The notes: generated by a model not told the origin, from the sequence alone. A DNA stretch of 64,000 nucleotides from Vibrio gigantis (GCF_024347515.1 NZ_AP025493.1:310001-374000), one strand, 5' to 3'. Numbered from the stretch's first letter, positions 51,734 to 61,144 are shown. Program-made: numbers and translations.

Positions 51734-52252
51734 CTACTTAGCGATGTAGTTCAGGGTGATTACACCCGTCTCTTCCGTTGCTTTTAATTCGTAAGACGCA
51801 TTTGAATCTATGAGTGATACTTTTTGGCGAAGGTAGTTACGGCCACCGTGTTCACGAACCACTTCGATATGAACCGTGTACTCGCCTTGTTCTAACGTTT
51901 CACCGCTGTCGCTCTTACCATCCCAAACAAAACGGTACTGACCAGCAGGACGGGTTGCAGACGTCACAGCATCAACCAATTCACGATCGTAACGGCCAAC
52001 CTTTCTCCACCAGCTACGTAGATCCTTAAGCCATTCGTCTTTTCCGACCCAAAGCTCAATGGTTTTCACTGATTTTCGCTCGCTGTTCTCTACCCACACC
52101 GCCACATAAGGACGTGCATACATAGAGGTATCTATTTTTGGAAGTTCAAAGCTGACATCCAGTTTTGCCGTATCAGGAATCGCTTTTGCCAGACCTAGGC
52201 TTGGTAAAAGAGATAAGGCAAGAAGCACCTTACTCCAGTTCATTTTTTTCAT
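51734..52252 (-). CDS. DUF2271 family periplasmic protein
   Basis: A 172-residue protein from the ATG at 52252 (AAGG 9 bp upstream; the frame continues to a TTG at 52261). Signal peptide ends LGLAKA. The conserved part has RPYVAVWVEN, LWVGKDEWLKDLRSWWRKVGR, DAVTSATRPAGQYRFVWDGKSDSGE and EVVREHGGRNYLRQ, all typical of DUF2271. This family commonly occurs with PepSY and DUF4198 proteins in loci I associate with iron uptake or extracytosolic redox reactions. Function unproven. Confidence 0.88.
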   Translation of the reverse strand: MKKMNWSKVLLALSLLPSLGLAKAIPDTAKLDVSFELPKIDTSMYARPYVAVWVENSERKSVKTIELWVGKDEWLKDLRSWWRKVGRYDRELVDAVTSATRPAGQYRFVWDGKSDSGETLEQGEYTVHIEVVREHGGRNYLRQKVSLIDSNASYELKATEETGVITLNYIAK

Positions 52253-52323
52253 TTTTAACAACCTTATAAACCCGTTTAACCTTAAGTTCGTTCTTCAATC
52301 CGATTCGTCAATCGAATCAAACG

Positions 52324-52953
52324 TTAAGGCACGGCGACAAAATAGATAACAAGTGAGATTGCAGACCCAAGCACCGTCCATTTGATAGAAGTATTCAGCG
52401 TCTTTTTCTTAGGTAACAGTAAGCACACGCCGGTAAGCACAAAGAAGATCATCAATAGCGCGGTGATATCGATGAACCATTTCCATACTTCACCACTATT
52501 ACGACCTTTGTGTAGATCGTTTAACAAAGCGATAACGCCGTAATTCGTGGTTTCGACTTCTACAAATTCAGACGTAACGTCAACAAAAACGGAAGCGTTG
52601 TAGCCTGGTCCTTTGAAGTCCATAGATACCTCACCGATGAGCAACTCACCGTCTTCAATCTCTGCGTAGATGTCCAAACCTGAAGCAACACCGGAGAGGT
52701 TAGCTTCTTCAAACAGAAACGTTTCAAAGGCTGTCTCGTCAGCTTTTAAACGCCCGTCTTGAACCGTAAATAAACTTGAAGGAAGCGTTAGCGTAGAGCG
52801 TTGGATATTGGGTTGGCTTGATTCAAATAACTCAGGTCGGTTCAGGGTGATACCGGTTACTGAGAAAAAAAGAACCACGAACAGAAGTGCCATAGAAATA
52901 TAAACATGAAGTCGACGAGCCCATGACTGAACCGCCCTACTTTTTAACGACAT
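52324..52953 (-). CDS. PepSY-associated membrane protein
   Basis: About 209 residues from the ATG at 52953 (a TTG at 52962 is in frame). One membrane helix near the start (about 17-38), a periplasmic PepSY-like region (about 40-150) and two C-terminal helices (about 162-182 and 190-208) preceded by LLNDLHKGRNSGEVWKWFIDI, a conserved histidine-bearing motif of PepSY_TM proteins. Members often reduce or help release iron from siderophores. It heads the operon and follows the shared Fur-like element. Confidence 0.85.
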   Translation of the reverse strand: MSLKSRAVQSWARRLHVYISMALLFVVLFFSVTGITLNRPELFESSQPNIQRSTLTLPSSLFTVQDGRLKADETAFETFLFEEANLSGVASGLDIYAEIEDGELLIGEVSMDFKGPGYNASVFVDVTSEFVEVETTNYGVIALLNDLHKGRNSGEVWKWFIDITALLMIFFVLTGVCLLLPKKKTLNTSIKWTVLGSAISLVIYFVAVP

Positions 52954-52993
52954 ACAAACCAATACCTATAAATTTTATGGCGACAATTTAGTT

Positions 52994-53032
52994 GATAATC
53001 ATTCGTATTGGCATTCAATTTACATTGTTTAC
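52994..53032 (-). promoter_or_regulatory. Fur-like box and shared 39-bp element of the PepSY-ABC operon
   Basis: GATAATCATTCGTATTGGC (52994-53012) matches the Fur consensus at 12 of 19 positions (13 on the other strand). The whole 39 bp is 30/39 identical to the element at 61145-61183 before the receptor gene. It lies 41 bp before the PepSY start. The rest of the 418-bp gap to 53371 holds an orphan terminator. Confidence 0.7.
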
Positions 53033-53167
53033 GTTTGCAGAGCAGCGTAAGGAAATTTACATAACATTACATGGGAAGTAATCGAACTGTATGCATATTC
53101 TTGCTAACGTGTACTAAAGGAATTTGATTCTTTCTATTAGAAGTTATCGATAACAGGGTCAAACCTC

Positions 53168-53201
53168 AAAAAAACCTCAATCTCATCATGCTTGATTGAG
53201 G
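53168..53201 (-). terminator. orphan minus-strand rho-independent terminator
   Basis: Minus-strand stem CCTCAATC / GATTGAGG with an 11-nt loop followed by seven T. The only minus-strand transcript that could end here must start between about 53205 and 53750, where no minus-strand gene exists, so a small RNA from about 53330 down to 53168 is possible. Confidence 0.7.
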
Positions 53202-53371
53202 TGGGTTTAAGGTAACAGTTGTGGCTTTAAGGATGGAAAGTTGGGACTATTTGATCGTTGGATCTGTTTGAAGATCATCCCAAACGATGATTCTTCGATT
53301 GATATCGATTTGTTAAAATCTGAACTAATCACTGCTTTGGTTATAGCTAATTAAGCTAAAAAGGAATTGAA

Positions 53372-53692
53372 ATGCGTATTATTATTTTGGCTTTGGCTGC
53401 ACTAGCAACAGCGTGTACCAACCAAATAACCAGCACGGAAGAGCATATTCAACAATACATCGGTTCAGACATAACCGATGTACAAGAACGTTACCTTACT
53501 GAGCGCTCACGTCCTATCAGCTTTTGGGAATCCAGAAACTTTGCTTGGGTTGAAACTCAAACAGCACTAGACAATGGTTATACCTTGCATGCCTTTAAAA
53601 ACCCTTATCGCGACTGCACTATTAACTGGGTTGCGGATACCAGCGGTGAGATTCGAAGTGCAACGTCAAGCGGCGCGATGTGCGATCCGTAA
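53372..53692 (+). CDS. hypothetical small lipoprotein
   Basis: A 106-residue protein with a lipobox LATAC (C15) after a short signal peptide and AAGGAA before the ATG. The mature part has WESRNFAWVETQT, a Cys pair (CTINW...MCDP) and GSDITDVQERYL. Similar short vibrio lipoproteins exist, but I do not recognise a named family. It sits alone on the plus strand between two minus-strand Fur-linked operons. Confidence 0.75.
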   Translation: MRIIILALAALATACTNQITSTEEHIQQYIGSDITDVQERYLTERSRPISFWESRNFAWVETQTALDNGYTLHAFKNPYRDCTINWVADTSGEIRSATSSGAMCDP

Positions 53693-53753
53693 TCTATCAG
53701 TCCGATGAGTAAAACTAGACCAACCCTAGCCACCAAAATTACGAAATAAATTA

Positions 53754-53793
53754 AAAAAGGGTGTCATTTGAACCATCAAATGACACCCTTTTC
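53754..53793. terminator. bidirectional terminator between lipoprotein and TonB operon
   Basis: GGGTGTCATTTGA and TCAAATGACACCC form a 13-bp perfect stem with loop ACCA, with A and T runs on either side. It ends the lipoprotein gene and the TonB operon. Confidence 0.95.
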
Positions 53794-53820
53794 TCTTGGT
53801 ATCTGTCGTGCTATCAACAG

Positions 53821-54999
53821 TTAGACGTTGCCGTTATCACTGACTGTTCTTAGCTGAGTCAGGTATTTAATCCAACCTTTTGCTTCAGAAGAAGGTTCAA
53901 TGTTATTCGCACGTTTAGCTTGAGCAAGAGCATTATCAAGATTCTTTAGCTTGTACCATGAACGTACTTTCGCTAAAGCAACATCGGCTTGCTTGTTCTT
54001 GTCTTTCACTTTATCCAAAACAACCAGTGCACGATCGTAGTAACCTTGCTGAACCAATAACTGAGCCACATTCCAATGATATTTCGTGTCTTTTTTAGAC
54101 GCTAACGTCCACACTTCAATGGCACTGTCCCACTCTTTCGCTAGCTGCCAGTATGTGGCTTGCTCAGCCAGAAGTTGAACATCGCTGTTCGCATCATCTA
54201 ATTTAGCGATCTCTTGTGCTGCACGCTCTGGAATACCACGTTTAGCATAAAGCTGAGCCAGTAATCTGCGGTCTGAGTTTTTCAGCTCTACACCTTGAAG
54301 ATCAGCCAACGCAAGTGTGTTCAATGCATCGCGGTTACGTTCTAGTCTTAGCTGAATACCCACAAGTTGACGCCACCAGTTGTCTTTTTCTGGCTGAAGT
54401 TCAATCAGGCTTTCCAGAGTTGGAATAGATTGCTTCCACTGCTTTAACTGTAGTTGCGCACCCAGTTTTAGAGACAGAGGCGACAGTTCTGATTTTGCAT
54501 TGAACTTGTCACGATTACCAATCGCTACTAGTACTTTTGACCAGTTCTCGATTTGGTATTCCGCTTGTGCAATTCGCATCCAAAGCACGTCTTTCTTTTC
54601 TGCCTCTGGCGCTGTTTTTACTAACTCGTAGTAATGTGGAAGTGCGTTTTTGAACTGCTGATCATTTAATAATAGATCGGCAAGCATACGCTTGGTTACC
54701 CAAGCTTGTTCATCCACCAGCAAATTAGTGTCTACCGCGTAAGTAAGCTGCTTAATAGCGGCATCCGTTTTACCGTCTTGCCAGTAGAAAACACCCAGCA
54801 TGCGAGCCACGTACGCTTTGTCGTAGCCTTTAGAAAGCTCCAAGCCTGCAAGTACGTCAATGGCCTGCTTAACCTGTTCATCTTGAGCAAGCTTATGCGC
54901 CTTTTGAACACGAATAGCAGTATATTGGGTTAGCTCTTGTGCCTGTGTTGTAAGGGCCATTAACAACAAGCCCACTAATATCCATATCTGTTTCATCAT
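53821..54999 (-). CDS. tetratricopeptide-repeat periplasmic protein of the TonB operon
   Basis: A 392-residue protein with a signal peptide (about 1-20, ending TQA) and about eight to nine TPR-like helical repeats (for example AYVARMLGVFYWQDGKTDAAIKQL, ALPHYYELVKTAPEAEKKDVL, YHWNVAQLLVQQGYYDRALVVL). It overlaps tonB by 4 bp (ATGA). TPR proteins occupy this place in vibrio TonB2-type operons and may organise the complex, but the role is not established. Confidence 0.88.
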   Translation of the reverse strand: MMKQIWILVGLLLMALTTQAQELTQYTAIRVQKAHKLAQDEQVKQAIDVLAGLELSKGYDKAYVARMLGVFYWQDGKTDAAIKQLTYAVDTNLLVDEQAWVTKRMLADLLLNDQQFKNALPHYYELVKTAPEAEKKDVLWMRIAQAEYQIENWSKVLVAIGNRDKFNAKSELSPLSLKLGAQLQLKQWKQSIPTLESLIELQPEKDNWWRQLVGIQLRLERNRDALNTLALADLQGVELKNSDRRLLAQLYAKRGIPERAAQEIAKLDDANSDVQLLAEQATYWQLAKEWDSAIEVWTLASKKDTKYHWNVAQLLVQQGYYDRALVVLDKVKDKNKQADVALAKVRSWYKLKNLDNALAQAKRANNIEPSSEAKGWIKYLTQLRTVSDNGNV

Positions 55000-55616
55000 T
55001 TTGCCAACTTAAACTCTAGTTTCACGGTTTGACCAACCTGAGCTATCGCTTTTCCATCGACGACTTTCGGTTGATATTTCCATTTTTTAAGTGCTCTCAT
55101 CGCTTCACGTTCAAACATACGACGTGGGTTTGCGTCAGTGACTTGAATGTCAATTGGGCGTCCCGTTTCATCGATGGTAAAAGACATAATCACATGACCT
55201 TCAGCACCACGCTTAAGCGCTTTCGCTGGGTAACGAGGCTCTACTCGATACAAAGGCATTGCCTGTTGGTTTGACCCAAAATCAGAGAATGTCGGTGCGT
55301 TAATCGCAAGGCCATCAATGGATGTATTCAAATCCAATGATGGCAAAGAAGACATCGAGTTCAGAGGCGTAACTTCAGCTTGTGACTGAGATGTTTGCGC
55401 TTCTGGTGGTGGCTCTGGCATTTCTGGTTTTTCAGGGACGGCACGCTGTCTTCTTTGAACTTCTTGTTCTTGTTCCACCATCACCATGTTGAAACTTAAC
55501 GTCTCGCTATCATCTGGTGAACGTTGGTGGCCATTGTCGACCATCCAAGCCATGAAAGAAAACAGTGCTAAGCCCAGTGCACCTGCTAGTGGTAAAGCAA
55601 GAAATAGGCGAATCAT
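54996..55616 (-). CDS. tonB: TonB protein (TonB2-type energy transducer)
   Basis: A 206-residue protein with an N-terminal anchor (about 4-25), a short proline-rich spacer (EKPEMPEPPPEAQ, 62-74) and a C-terminal TonB domain (about 120-206): PLYRVEPRYPAKALKRGAEGHVIMSFTIDETGRP and REAMRALKKWKYQP. The short spacer and the gene order are those of TonB2/TonB3 systems. It transmits proton-motive energy to outer-membrane receptors. Confidence 0.93.
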   Translation of the reverse strand: MIRLFLALPLAGALGLALFSFMAWMVDNGHQRSPDDSETLSFNMVMVEQEQEVQRRQRAVPEKPEMPEPPPEAQTSQSQAEVTPLNSMSSLPSLDLNTSIDGLAINAPTFSDFGSNQQAMPLYRVEPRYPAKALKRGAEGHVIMSFTIDETGRPIDIQVTDANPRRMFEREAMRALKKWKYQPKVVDGKAIAQVGQTVKLEFKLAK

Positions 55617-55635
55617 TTATAAAGATCCTCCAAGA

Positions 55636-56040
55636 TCATCGCTTATCAGCAGCAAGCGCAATATTTTTAACACCCGCACCTTTCGCGGCGTCCATCACTT
55701 TAACAACCGTACCGTTATAAGCGTGTTCATCCGCTTGTATAACCAAAGAAGCATCAGGTTGTTCTAGCAACAAGTGTTCTAACGTCGCTTGGACACGTTC
55801 AACATCAACGACACGCTTATCAATAAAAATGTCATTCGCAGAAGTAATCGCAACAAAGATGCCCGCATCCTTTTGACTGACTACGTTAGAAGCTTGTGGG
55901 CGATTAACTTCCACCCCTGATTCACGAACAAATGAACTGGTCACAATAAAGAAAATAAGCATGATAAAGACAATATCAAGCATCGAAGTAAGGTCTATTT
56001 GAGCCTCTTCGTTTTTAGAATGACGTCGACCGAGTCTCAT
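55636..56040 (-). CDS. exbD: ExbD-family proton channel subunit
   Basis: A 134-residue protein with one membrane helix (about 21-42) carrying the key aspartate D22 (IDLTSMLDIVFIMLIFFIV), then a periplasmic domain (RESGVEVNRPQAS...LVIQADEHAYNGTVVKVMD). It overlaps exbB by 4 bp and lies 19 bp before tonB. Confidence 0.94.
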   Translation of the reverse strand: MRLGRRHSKNEEAQIDLTSMLDIVFIMLIFFIVTSSFVRESGVEVNRPQASNVVSQKDAGIFVAITSANDIFIDKRVVDVERVQATLEHLLLEQPDASLVIQADEHAYNGTVVKVMDAAKGAGVKNIALAADKR

Positions 56041-56597
56041 CGTTGACTCCTTAAAGATTTTTCTAATTTCAATTCTAAGCGGTTACACACTTTCGCTAAG
56101 CGTGCATGAACAAACATGCCCGCTAACGCTGCAACCATGCCTGCCATGGTTGGCAGTGTTGCTAACGAGATACCTGAAGCCATCAATTTAGGGTCGCTGC
56201 TACCTTGTGTCGCCATGACATCAAAAACAGAGATCATACCGGTGACGGTGCCTAACAAGCCCAACATCGGACAAATAGCGACTAACAGCTTAATAAAATT
56301 CAAGTTTTGGTTAAGCAAGATACTCGCTTGCCCTAACCAACCTTCACGAATGGCTTTGGCATGCCAAGAAGAGTGATCTTCTCTTTCATGCCACTTTGCT
56401 ATCCAAGCTTGGCGTTGCTTAGGAAAGTAGAACGCAAGATAAAGTACGCGTTCCACCACAAGCACCCAATACACTAGGACAACAACCGCTAGCCACCACA
56501 GGACGAAGCCGCCCTGCTCCATAAAGCTTGATAAAGACAGCAGCCAGTCACTCGTTAACCAACTCGCTGGTAATAGAGAAGCCGACAAAATATCCAT
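56037..56597 (-). CDS. exbB: ExbB-family MotA/TolQ proton channel protein
   Basis: A 186-residue inner-membrane protein with three helices and the family core FIKLLVAICPMLGLLGTVTGMISVFDVMATQGSSDPKLMASGISLATLPTMAGMVAALAGMFVHA. It is the short ExbB of the operon; the long TtpC-like relative is the preceding gene. Start overlaps the TtpC stop by one base. Confidence 0.93.
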   Translation of the reverse strand: MDILSASLLPASWLTSDWLLSLSSFMEQGGFVLWWLAVVVLVYWVLVVERVLYLAFYFPKQRQAWIAKWHEREDHSSWHAKAIREGWLGQASILLNQNLNFIKLLVAICPMLGLLGTVTGMISVFDVMATQGSSDPKLMASGISLATLPTMAGMVAALAGMFVHARLAKVCNRLELKLEKSLRSQR

Positions 56598-57973
56598 TAC
56601 GCAGCAGTCCCAACTGGTGAAACAATAGCTTTTGATTCAACTGTCTTTTCTGCCTGCTCAGCTACAAGACCGATACCTTGTTTCTCAAGAATATTACGAA
56701 TGTTTTCTGCTTGAGTGCTAAGAATGTTGTGTGCAAGTAAAAGAGGCATTGCCGCTACCAGGCCAAGTACCGTCGTTACAAGCGCCATCGAAATACCACC
56801 CGCCATTACTTTAGGGTCGCCATTACCAAACTGTGTGATCACTTGGAACGTTTCGATCATACCCGTTACTGTACCTAGAAGACCTAACATTGGAGCTAGT
56901 GCTGCCAATAGTTTAAGCATTGATAGACCTTTCTCTAAGTGTGTCTGCTCATCAACAACTGCTTCTAATAGACGTAGCTCTAACGCTTCAACCGTTTGAT
57001 TTTGCTCTTTGTTGTACACCGCAAGAACACGCCCTAGAGGGTTTTTGCCCGCTTGCTCTGGGTTCTTAAGTTGTGCGCGAATTTTCTGACGAGCAATCGC
57101 TAGAGACACGCCACGAACCAATGCGATAATTAAGCCAATAGCCAGAAGACCAAGAATCACTTTACCAACTACACCACCCGCTTGTAGACGGTCAGTTAGG
57201 CTTGGCGTAAGTGCTAATTGCTCTAGCATAAATCCGCGAGAAGGATCGACAACCACGTTAGATACTTCGCCATTCGCTAACGAAGAAAGTGACGCTAACG
57301 TTGGACCATTTTGTGGTTGCTTAAGGTAAGCGATCGCATCTTCACGCTGAGTGTTCCAGCTAACATAGCCTTGCTCTGTCACAAGACCAATTGAACCTAG
57401 GCGGTAAGCGTCAACCTTGTTTGTATTGCCTTCACCATTAATGAATGCAATTTGAGATTTGCTAAGCTCAGAGCTCGCTTGAATCTGCTCAACCATGCTC
57501 ATCCACAAACCAGAAAGTTGTGGCATTGATGGCAGGGATTTAGCATCGATAATTTGGTCAACGGTCGCTGTGTGCTCAGCGCGATCTACGCTGTTTACTG
57601 TTGAGCTAAGCTCTGCGCCCAGTTCTTTCGCGTTTTGACGAACGACACCGAACAATTCACCAAGGCTACCCGTTTCCAAGCGCAGTTTTTCTTCTAAACG
57701 AGCCAGCTTATTTTCGTTATCGCTGAAGGTTTGAGTAAGAACGTCTGTCGCGTTTTGAACAGATGTACGCTTGGCTTCAAGCTGAGCTTTGATCGCTTTC
57801 AGTTCTTGCTCTGTCTTTTTAAAGTCAGCTTCGCGCACTACGTTATGAGAAGCTTGAGTACGATTCTCTGATTTTACTTTGTTAACGAGCTGAGCCGTCG
57901 AGTCTGAAGCTGAGAAAGCAGAAAATGAAAGTGATGTAATACAAAGCAATGCTGCTAATGGTTTTAAGTTCAT
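56597..57973 (-). CDS. TtpC-like large MotA/TolQ/ExbB protein
   Basis: A 458-residue protein: signal peptide (1-22), a coiled-coil periplasmic region (about 25-130), and a C-terminal ExbB-like membrane part with helices near 267-287, 352-374 and 391-415 (LLAALAPMLGLLGTVTGMIETFQVITQFGNGDPKVMAGGISMALVTTVLGLVAAMPLLL). This is the architecture of TtpC, the extra protein required by Vibrio TonB2 systems. One-base overlaps with both neighbours. TtpC assignment by architecture and operon. Confidence 0.9.
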   Translation of the reverse strand: MNLKPLAALLCITSLSFSAFSASDSTAQLVNKVKSENRTQASHNVVREADFKKTEQELKAIKAQLEAKRTSVQNATDVLTQTFSDNENKLARLEEKLRLETGSLGELFGVVRQNAKELGAELSSTVNSVDRAEHTATVDQIIDAKSLPSMPQLSGLWMSMVEQIQASSELSKSQIAFINGEGNTNKVDAYRLGSIGLVTEQGYVSWNTQREDAIAYLKQPQNGPTLASLSSLANGEVSNVVVDPSRGFMLEQLALTPSLTDRLQAGGVVGKVILGLLAIGLIIALVRGVSLAIARQKIRAQLKNPEQAGKNPLGRVLAVYNKEQNQTVEALELRLLEAVVDEQTHLEKGLSMLKLLAALAPMLGLLGTVTGMIETFQVITQFGNGDPKVMAGGISMALVTTVLGLVAAMPLLLAHNILSTQAENIRNILEKQGIGLVAEQAEKTVESKAIVSPVGTAA

Positions 57974-58752
57974 TACTTAACCTCCGCAACAGTTAGAGAA
58001 ACAGGTAAAGTAATTAAGCTTGGTGCTGCTTGTTGGCTTGCAATGTCGTAGGCTTTATCTAGCTCCGATTTCATCGAAGAATCTAGCTCTTGCCATTGGT
58101 TTTGTGTTTGATTCCACGACCAGTATTGGCTGCCGTTTAAGTTACGAGCAACTAAAGAGATGCGACCTAGATGTAAAACGTCAGCTTCAATCGTTCTATC
58201 GCTGTTCAGTGCAACACGCCCCTGGTAAGCACCTAGCTTAATGCCATAGTCCATTTCGATTTGGTATGCTTCTAGGATACGACGGTACTTTTCAGCATCA
58301 CTTACATCCGCACGAGTCATCATAGCTTGAAGCTTTTCAACTCTCTCTAGACGCTGCTCTTTCTTAATCGGCACGTCTTTTTCTACCAGCTGTTGCAGGC
58401 CATCGATCATTTGATACATCAAAGGCACGACGCCTTGACGCGTGTATTTAATTTCTTCGATCTGCCCTTCAATGCTTTGAGCTTCTTGATTTTGGCTTTC
58501 AACCAGTGCAGCAAGGTGATCATAATAGATTTCTAGGTTTTTGACTTCTTCTTGGAGACGCTCAATTTCAGCTTGCAGTAATAGAGTTGCTTGTGAGCTT
58601 TTATCAATAACCTTTTGGCTCGAAGCCGATGCGTTATTGGTCTTGTTTTGAATTGATTGAGCTTGATCCAAGCTGTTTGCCATCGAAGACGTTGCAACCA
58701 AACTGATGGCAAGCGCTAGGCTAGTTTTTAAAAGATTCATAATTGTAGTCAT
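57973..58752 (-). CDS. DUF3450 family periplasmic coiled-coil protein
   Basis: A 259-residue protein with a signal peptide (ending SSMA) and a long coiled coil (about 45-115: IDKSSQATLLLQAEIERLQEEVKNLEIYYDHLAALVESQN...), then a mixed domain with YGIKLGAYQGRVALNSDRTIEADVLHLGRISLVARNLNGSQYW. DUF3450 genes start TtpC-ExbB-ExbD-TonB operons in vibrios. An ATG at 58740 is an alternative start; neither has a clear ribosome-binding site. A Fur-like box lies about 33 bp upstream. Confidence 0.9.
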   Translation of the reverse strand: MTTIMNLLKTSLALAISLVATSSMANSLDQAQSIQNKTNNASASSQKVIDKSSQATLLLQAEIERLQEEVKNLEIYYDHLAALVESQNQEAQSIEGQIEEIKYTRQGVVPLMYQMIDGLQQLVEKDVPIKKEQRLERVEKLQAMMTRADVSDAEKYRRILEAYQIEMDYGIKLGAYQGRVALNSDRTIEADVLHLGRISLVARNLNGSQYWSWNQTQNQWQELDSSMKSELDKAYDIASQQAAPSLITLPVSLTVAEVK

Positions 58753-58784
58753 TTACTATAGAAGAAGGTCAAATGAATTTTATT

Positions 58785-58803
58785 GATAAGCAGTCTCATT
58801 ATC
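58785..58803 (-). promoter_or_regulatory. Fur-like box upstream of the DUF3450-TonB operon
   Basis: GATAAGCAGTCTCATTATC agrees with the Fur consensus at 14 of 19 positions, with a strong right half (TCATTATC), 33 bp before the DUF3450 start. Confidence 0.7.
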
Positions 58804-58857
58804 ATTAAAAGTCACTCGCATTACTAGGGATATTTTTACTAAATAGCAGAATCACGA

Positions 58858-58883
58858 AAGGGGAAAGTCGAAACCTTCCCCTT
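58858..58883 (-). terminator. candidate terminator of the receptor gene
   Basis: AAGGGGAA and TTCCCCTT form an 8-bp stem with a 10-nt loop 36 bp beyond the receptor stop; the T-run is short (TTT), so termination may be partial. Confidence 0.55.
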
Positions 58884-58918
58884 AATATTTAAATTATTAA
58901 TAGTACTCTACTAACAAA

Positions 58919-61036
58919 TTAGTATTTCACCTGTAAAGTCGCCATGTAGTTACGGCCTTCACCAACAACAACGCTGCTCGTGCTGCCGCCTTCAAGGTAG
59001 TCTGTATCAAACAGATTTTCTACGTTGAAGCGTGCGACGAAATCTAGGTTCTCGTCATACTTCATTGTATGTGCGACACCCATATCTACACGAGTGTAAG
59101 CATCTTTTTTGAACGTATTTGAATCTTCAGTGTAACGCTCACCTACGTGGTAAACACCTAGATTTACGTCAGTACCGTTATTAAACGAGTAGGTAGACCA
59201 AATGCTGGCAGTAAACTCTGGTACATCAGCTGGCGTTTTACCTTCAAGAGCAGGGTCATTCTGGTATTCTGCATCTAGGAACATTGTAGATGCACTTACA
59301 GAGAATGCTTCCGTCACGTAACCTGTCGCTGCCAATTCAACACCTGTGTGAACTTGTTCACCAACTTGAGTTGTACGTGCGTCTTTGCCGTTGTTATTCG
59401 CCGGGTCTAGATCTTCTGTCACTTGCATGTTCGATTGAGTGATTTGGAAAACTGCACCAGACACGAATAAACGCTCATCAAACAACTCCCACTTAGAGCC
59501 TAGCTCGTAAAGTGTGCCTTTCTTAGCATCTTGAGATTGACCAAAGTTAACGTCATCTTGATCTGTAATTTCACCTACAGGCTCGAAACTTTCAGAGTAA
59601 ACCGCGTAGATAGATCCATTTGGAGCAGGAGAGTAAATTACACCAAACTTAGGAAGAATGTTGTTGTAGCTCTCTTCTTTATCTGAGCTGCTTATTGTCT
59701 TATCGTAAGCAAAACGCACACCACCAAGAACTTGCCATTGATCGTTAAGCGTTACTAAGTCTTGAACATATAGGCCATAGTGTTGGCTTTCAGAGTGAGA
59801 TACTTCATTGTCATTCTTATAACTAACGTTAGAAGGCATATCAAAGCCATTACCACATGCAGCTTCTGCTTCGGCTTCAGTTGCATTAACACAGGTGTAA
59901 CCCGAGTCGTATAAGCGCTCGTAGTCGTAATGAAGACCATTAACACCAACAAGCAGACGGTGGTTAACACCTAGTGCATCGAAATCACCGGTAAAATCCA
60001 CATAAGCCGTATCAAATGTCCACTCGTCGTGGCGATCTGATACTTTGTAGCCGTAACCGCCGTTTTTATCACTATATACAGTATTGTTCGATTCAGTACG
60101 TTGACGCTCGTAGAACTGACGGCTAATTCCTGTTTTAACAGACCAAGTTTCGTTCAAGTTAGCTGTTACCGAAGCACCGTAGTTTGCAACATCGTTATCT
60201 GTTTGAGCAAAACGTTGATCATTAACTGTGTTAGGATCGATAACCTTACCAGTAGAGGTATCAATTTTAGAACCGTTGTCTAAATCGCCCTCTTCGATTG
60301 TACGGTCGTAATGAACTGACAACATGATGTCTTCGTTAATATCGTAATCAACAAATAGACCACCAACAAAACGGTCAGTTTCTACATCTGTACCATCAAA
60401 ACGTGTACGGTAAGAATCTTGGTTTTCTTGTGAAACAATAAGACGAGCACGTAAAGTTTGGTCATCGTTTAATGAACCACTTACATCAGCAGTAGTACGC
60501 GTGTAGCTATCAGAACCAATATCTTGGCTTACGTTTACTTGAGTCTCGTATGTAGGTTTCTTAGAAACCATGTTAACAAGACCACCTGGTGCTGATTTAC
60601 CGTAAAGTAGACCTGCCGGGCCTTTAAGTACTTCAACACGCTCTAGAAGCTCTACTGGTTGACGGTAGTGTGACCAATGCTGAACACCGTCACGCAAGTA
60701 ACCAGAGCTGCTTTGTAGGTCAAAGCCACGAAGCGTAAAACGTTCACGGTTCGTTGATTTAGAACCCGCACCAACAGAAGCGTCATTTTTAAGAACTTCA
60801 CCTAACGTACTTGCACGCTGCTCATCGATGATTTGTTCATCGATTACTGAAACTTGTCCCGGAGTCTCTAATTGAGTTGCCTCCATTCGCATTGCTGTTG
60901 TGTTCGTGTCGGCTTTGTAACCGTAGTCACGACCTTCAACAACCATGTGTTCGTCTGTTTTTACTGTTTCTGCCAATACTGCTGGTGAAGCTAATACTGC
61001 GCCGATCACTAAAGCCAATGGGCTCTTTGAAAACAT
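58919..61036 (-). CDS. TonB-dependent siderophore-type receptor
   Basis: A 705-residue outer-membrane receptor: signal peptide (1-22), TonB-box region near DEHMVVEGRD, plug domain (about 50-160: TPGQVSVIDEQIIDEQ, RGFDLQSSSGYLRDGV, VEVLKGPAGLLYGKSAPGGLVNMVSKKP) and a 22-strand barrel ending VENLFDTDYLEGG...ATLQVKY. It has the pattern of the TonB-dependent siderophore receptor subfamily (FhuA/FhuE-like). The ligand is not predictable by eye; a hydroxamate is one possibility. It lies beside its own TonB operon and shares a Fur-like element with the PepSY-ABC operon. Confidence 0.93.
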   Translation of the reverse strand: MFSKSPLALVIGAVLASPAVLAETVKTDEHMVVEGRDYGYKADTNTTAMRMEATQLETPGQVSVIDEQIIDEQRASTLGEVLKNDASVGAGSKSTNRERFTLRGFDLQSSSGYLRDGVQHWSHYRQPVELLERVEVLKGPAGLLYGKSAPGGLVNMVSKKPTYETQVNVSQDIGSDSYTRTTADVSGSLNDDQTLRARLIVSQENQDSYRTRFDGTDVETDRFVGGLFVDYDINEDIMLSVHYDRTIEEGDLDNGSKIDTSTGKVIDPNTVNDQRFAQTDNDVANYGASVTANLNETWSVKTGISRQFYERQRTESNNTVYSDKNGGYGYKVSDRHDEWTFDTAYVDFTGDFDALGVNHRLLVGVNGLHYDYERLYDSGYTCVNATEAEAEAACGNGFDMPSNVSYKNDNEVSHSESQHYGLYVQDLVTLNDQWQVLGGVRFAYDKTISSSDKEESYNNILPKFGVIYSPAPNGSIYAVYSESFEPVGEITDQDDVNFGQSQDAKKGTLYELGSKWELFDERLFVSGAVFQITQSNMQVTEDLDPANNNGKDARTTQVGEQVHTGVELAATGYVTEAFSVSASTMFLDAEYQNDPALEGKTPADVPEFTASIWSTYSFNNGTDVNLGVYHVGERYTEDSNTFKKDAYTRVDMGVAHTMKYDENLDFVARFNVENLFDTDYLEGGSTSSVVVGEGRNYMATLQVKY

Positions 61037-61144
61037 GTCCTTTACTCCGTTTTTATTCTTTTAGACGAGCACTTTGTTATTTATTCGATGTGCTCGCTTA
61101 ACCGTTTCCGGTACCACTGAATCATTTCGGGAGAGAATATAAGT

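Noticed and set aside
53211..53354. 48-codon plus-strand open frame just before the lipoprotein gene
   Set aside because: No ATG or GTG start and no ribosome-binding site; it may be chance or a worn remnant, and the terminator nearby suggests RNA instead.
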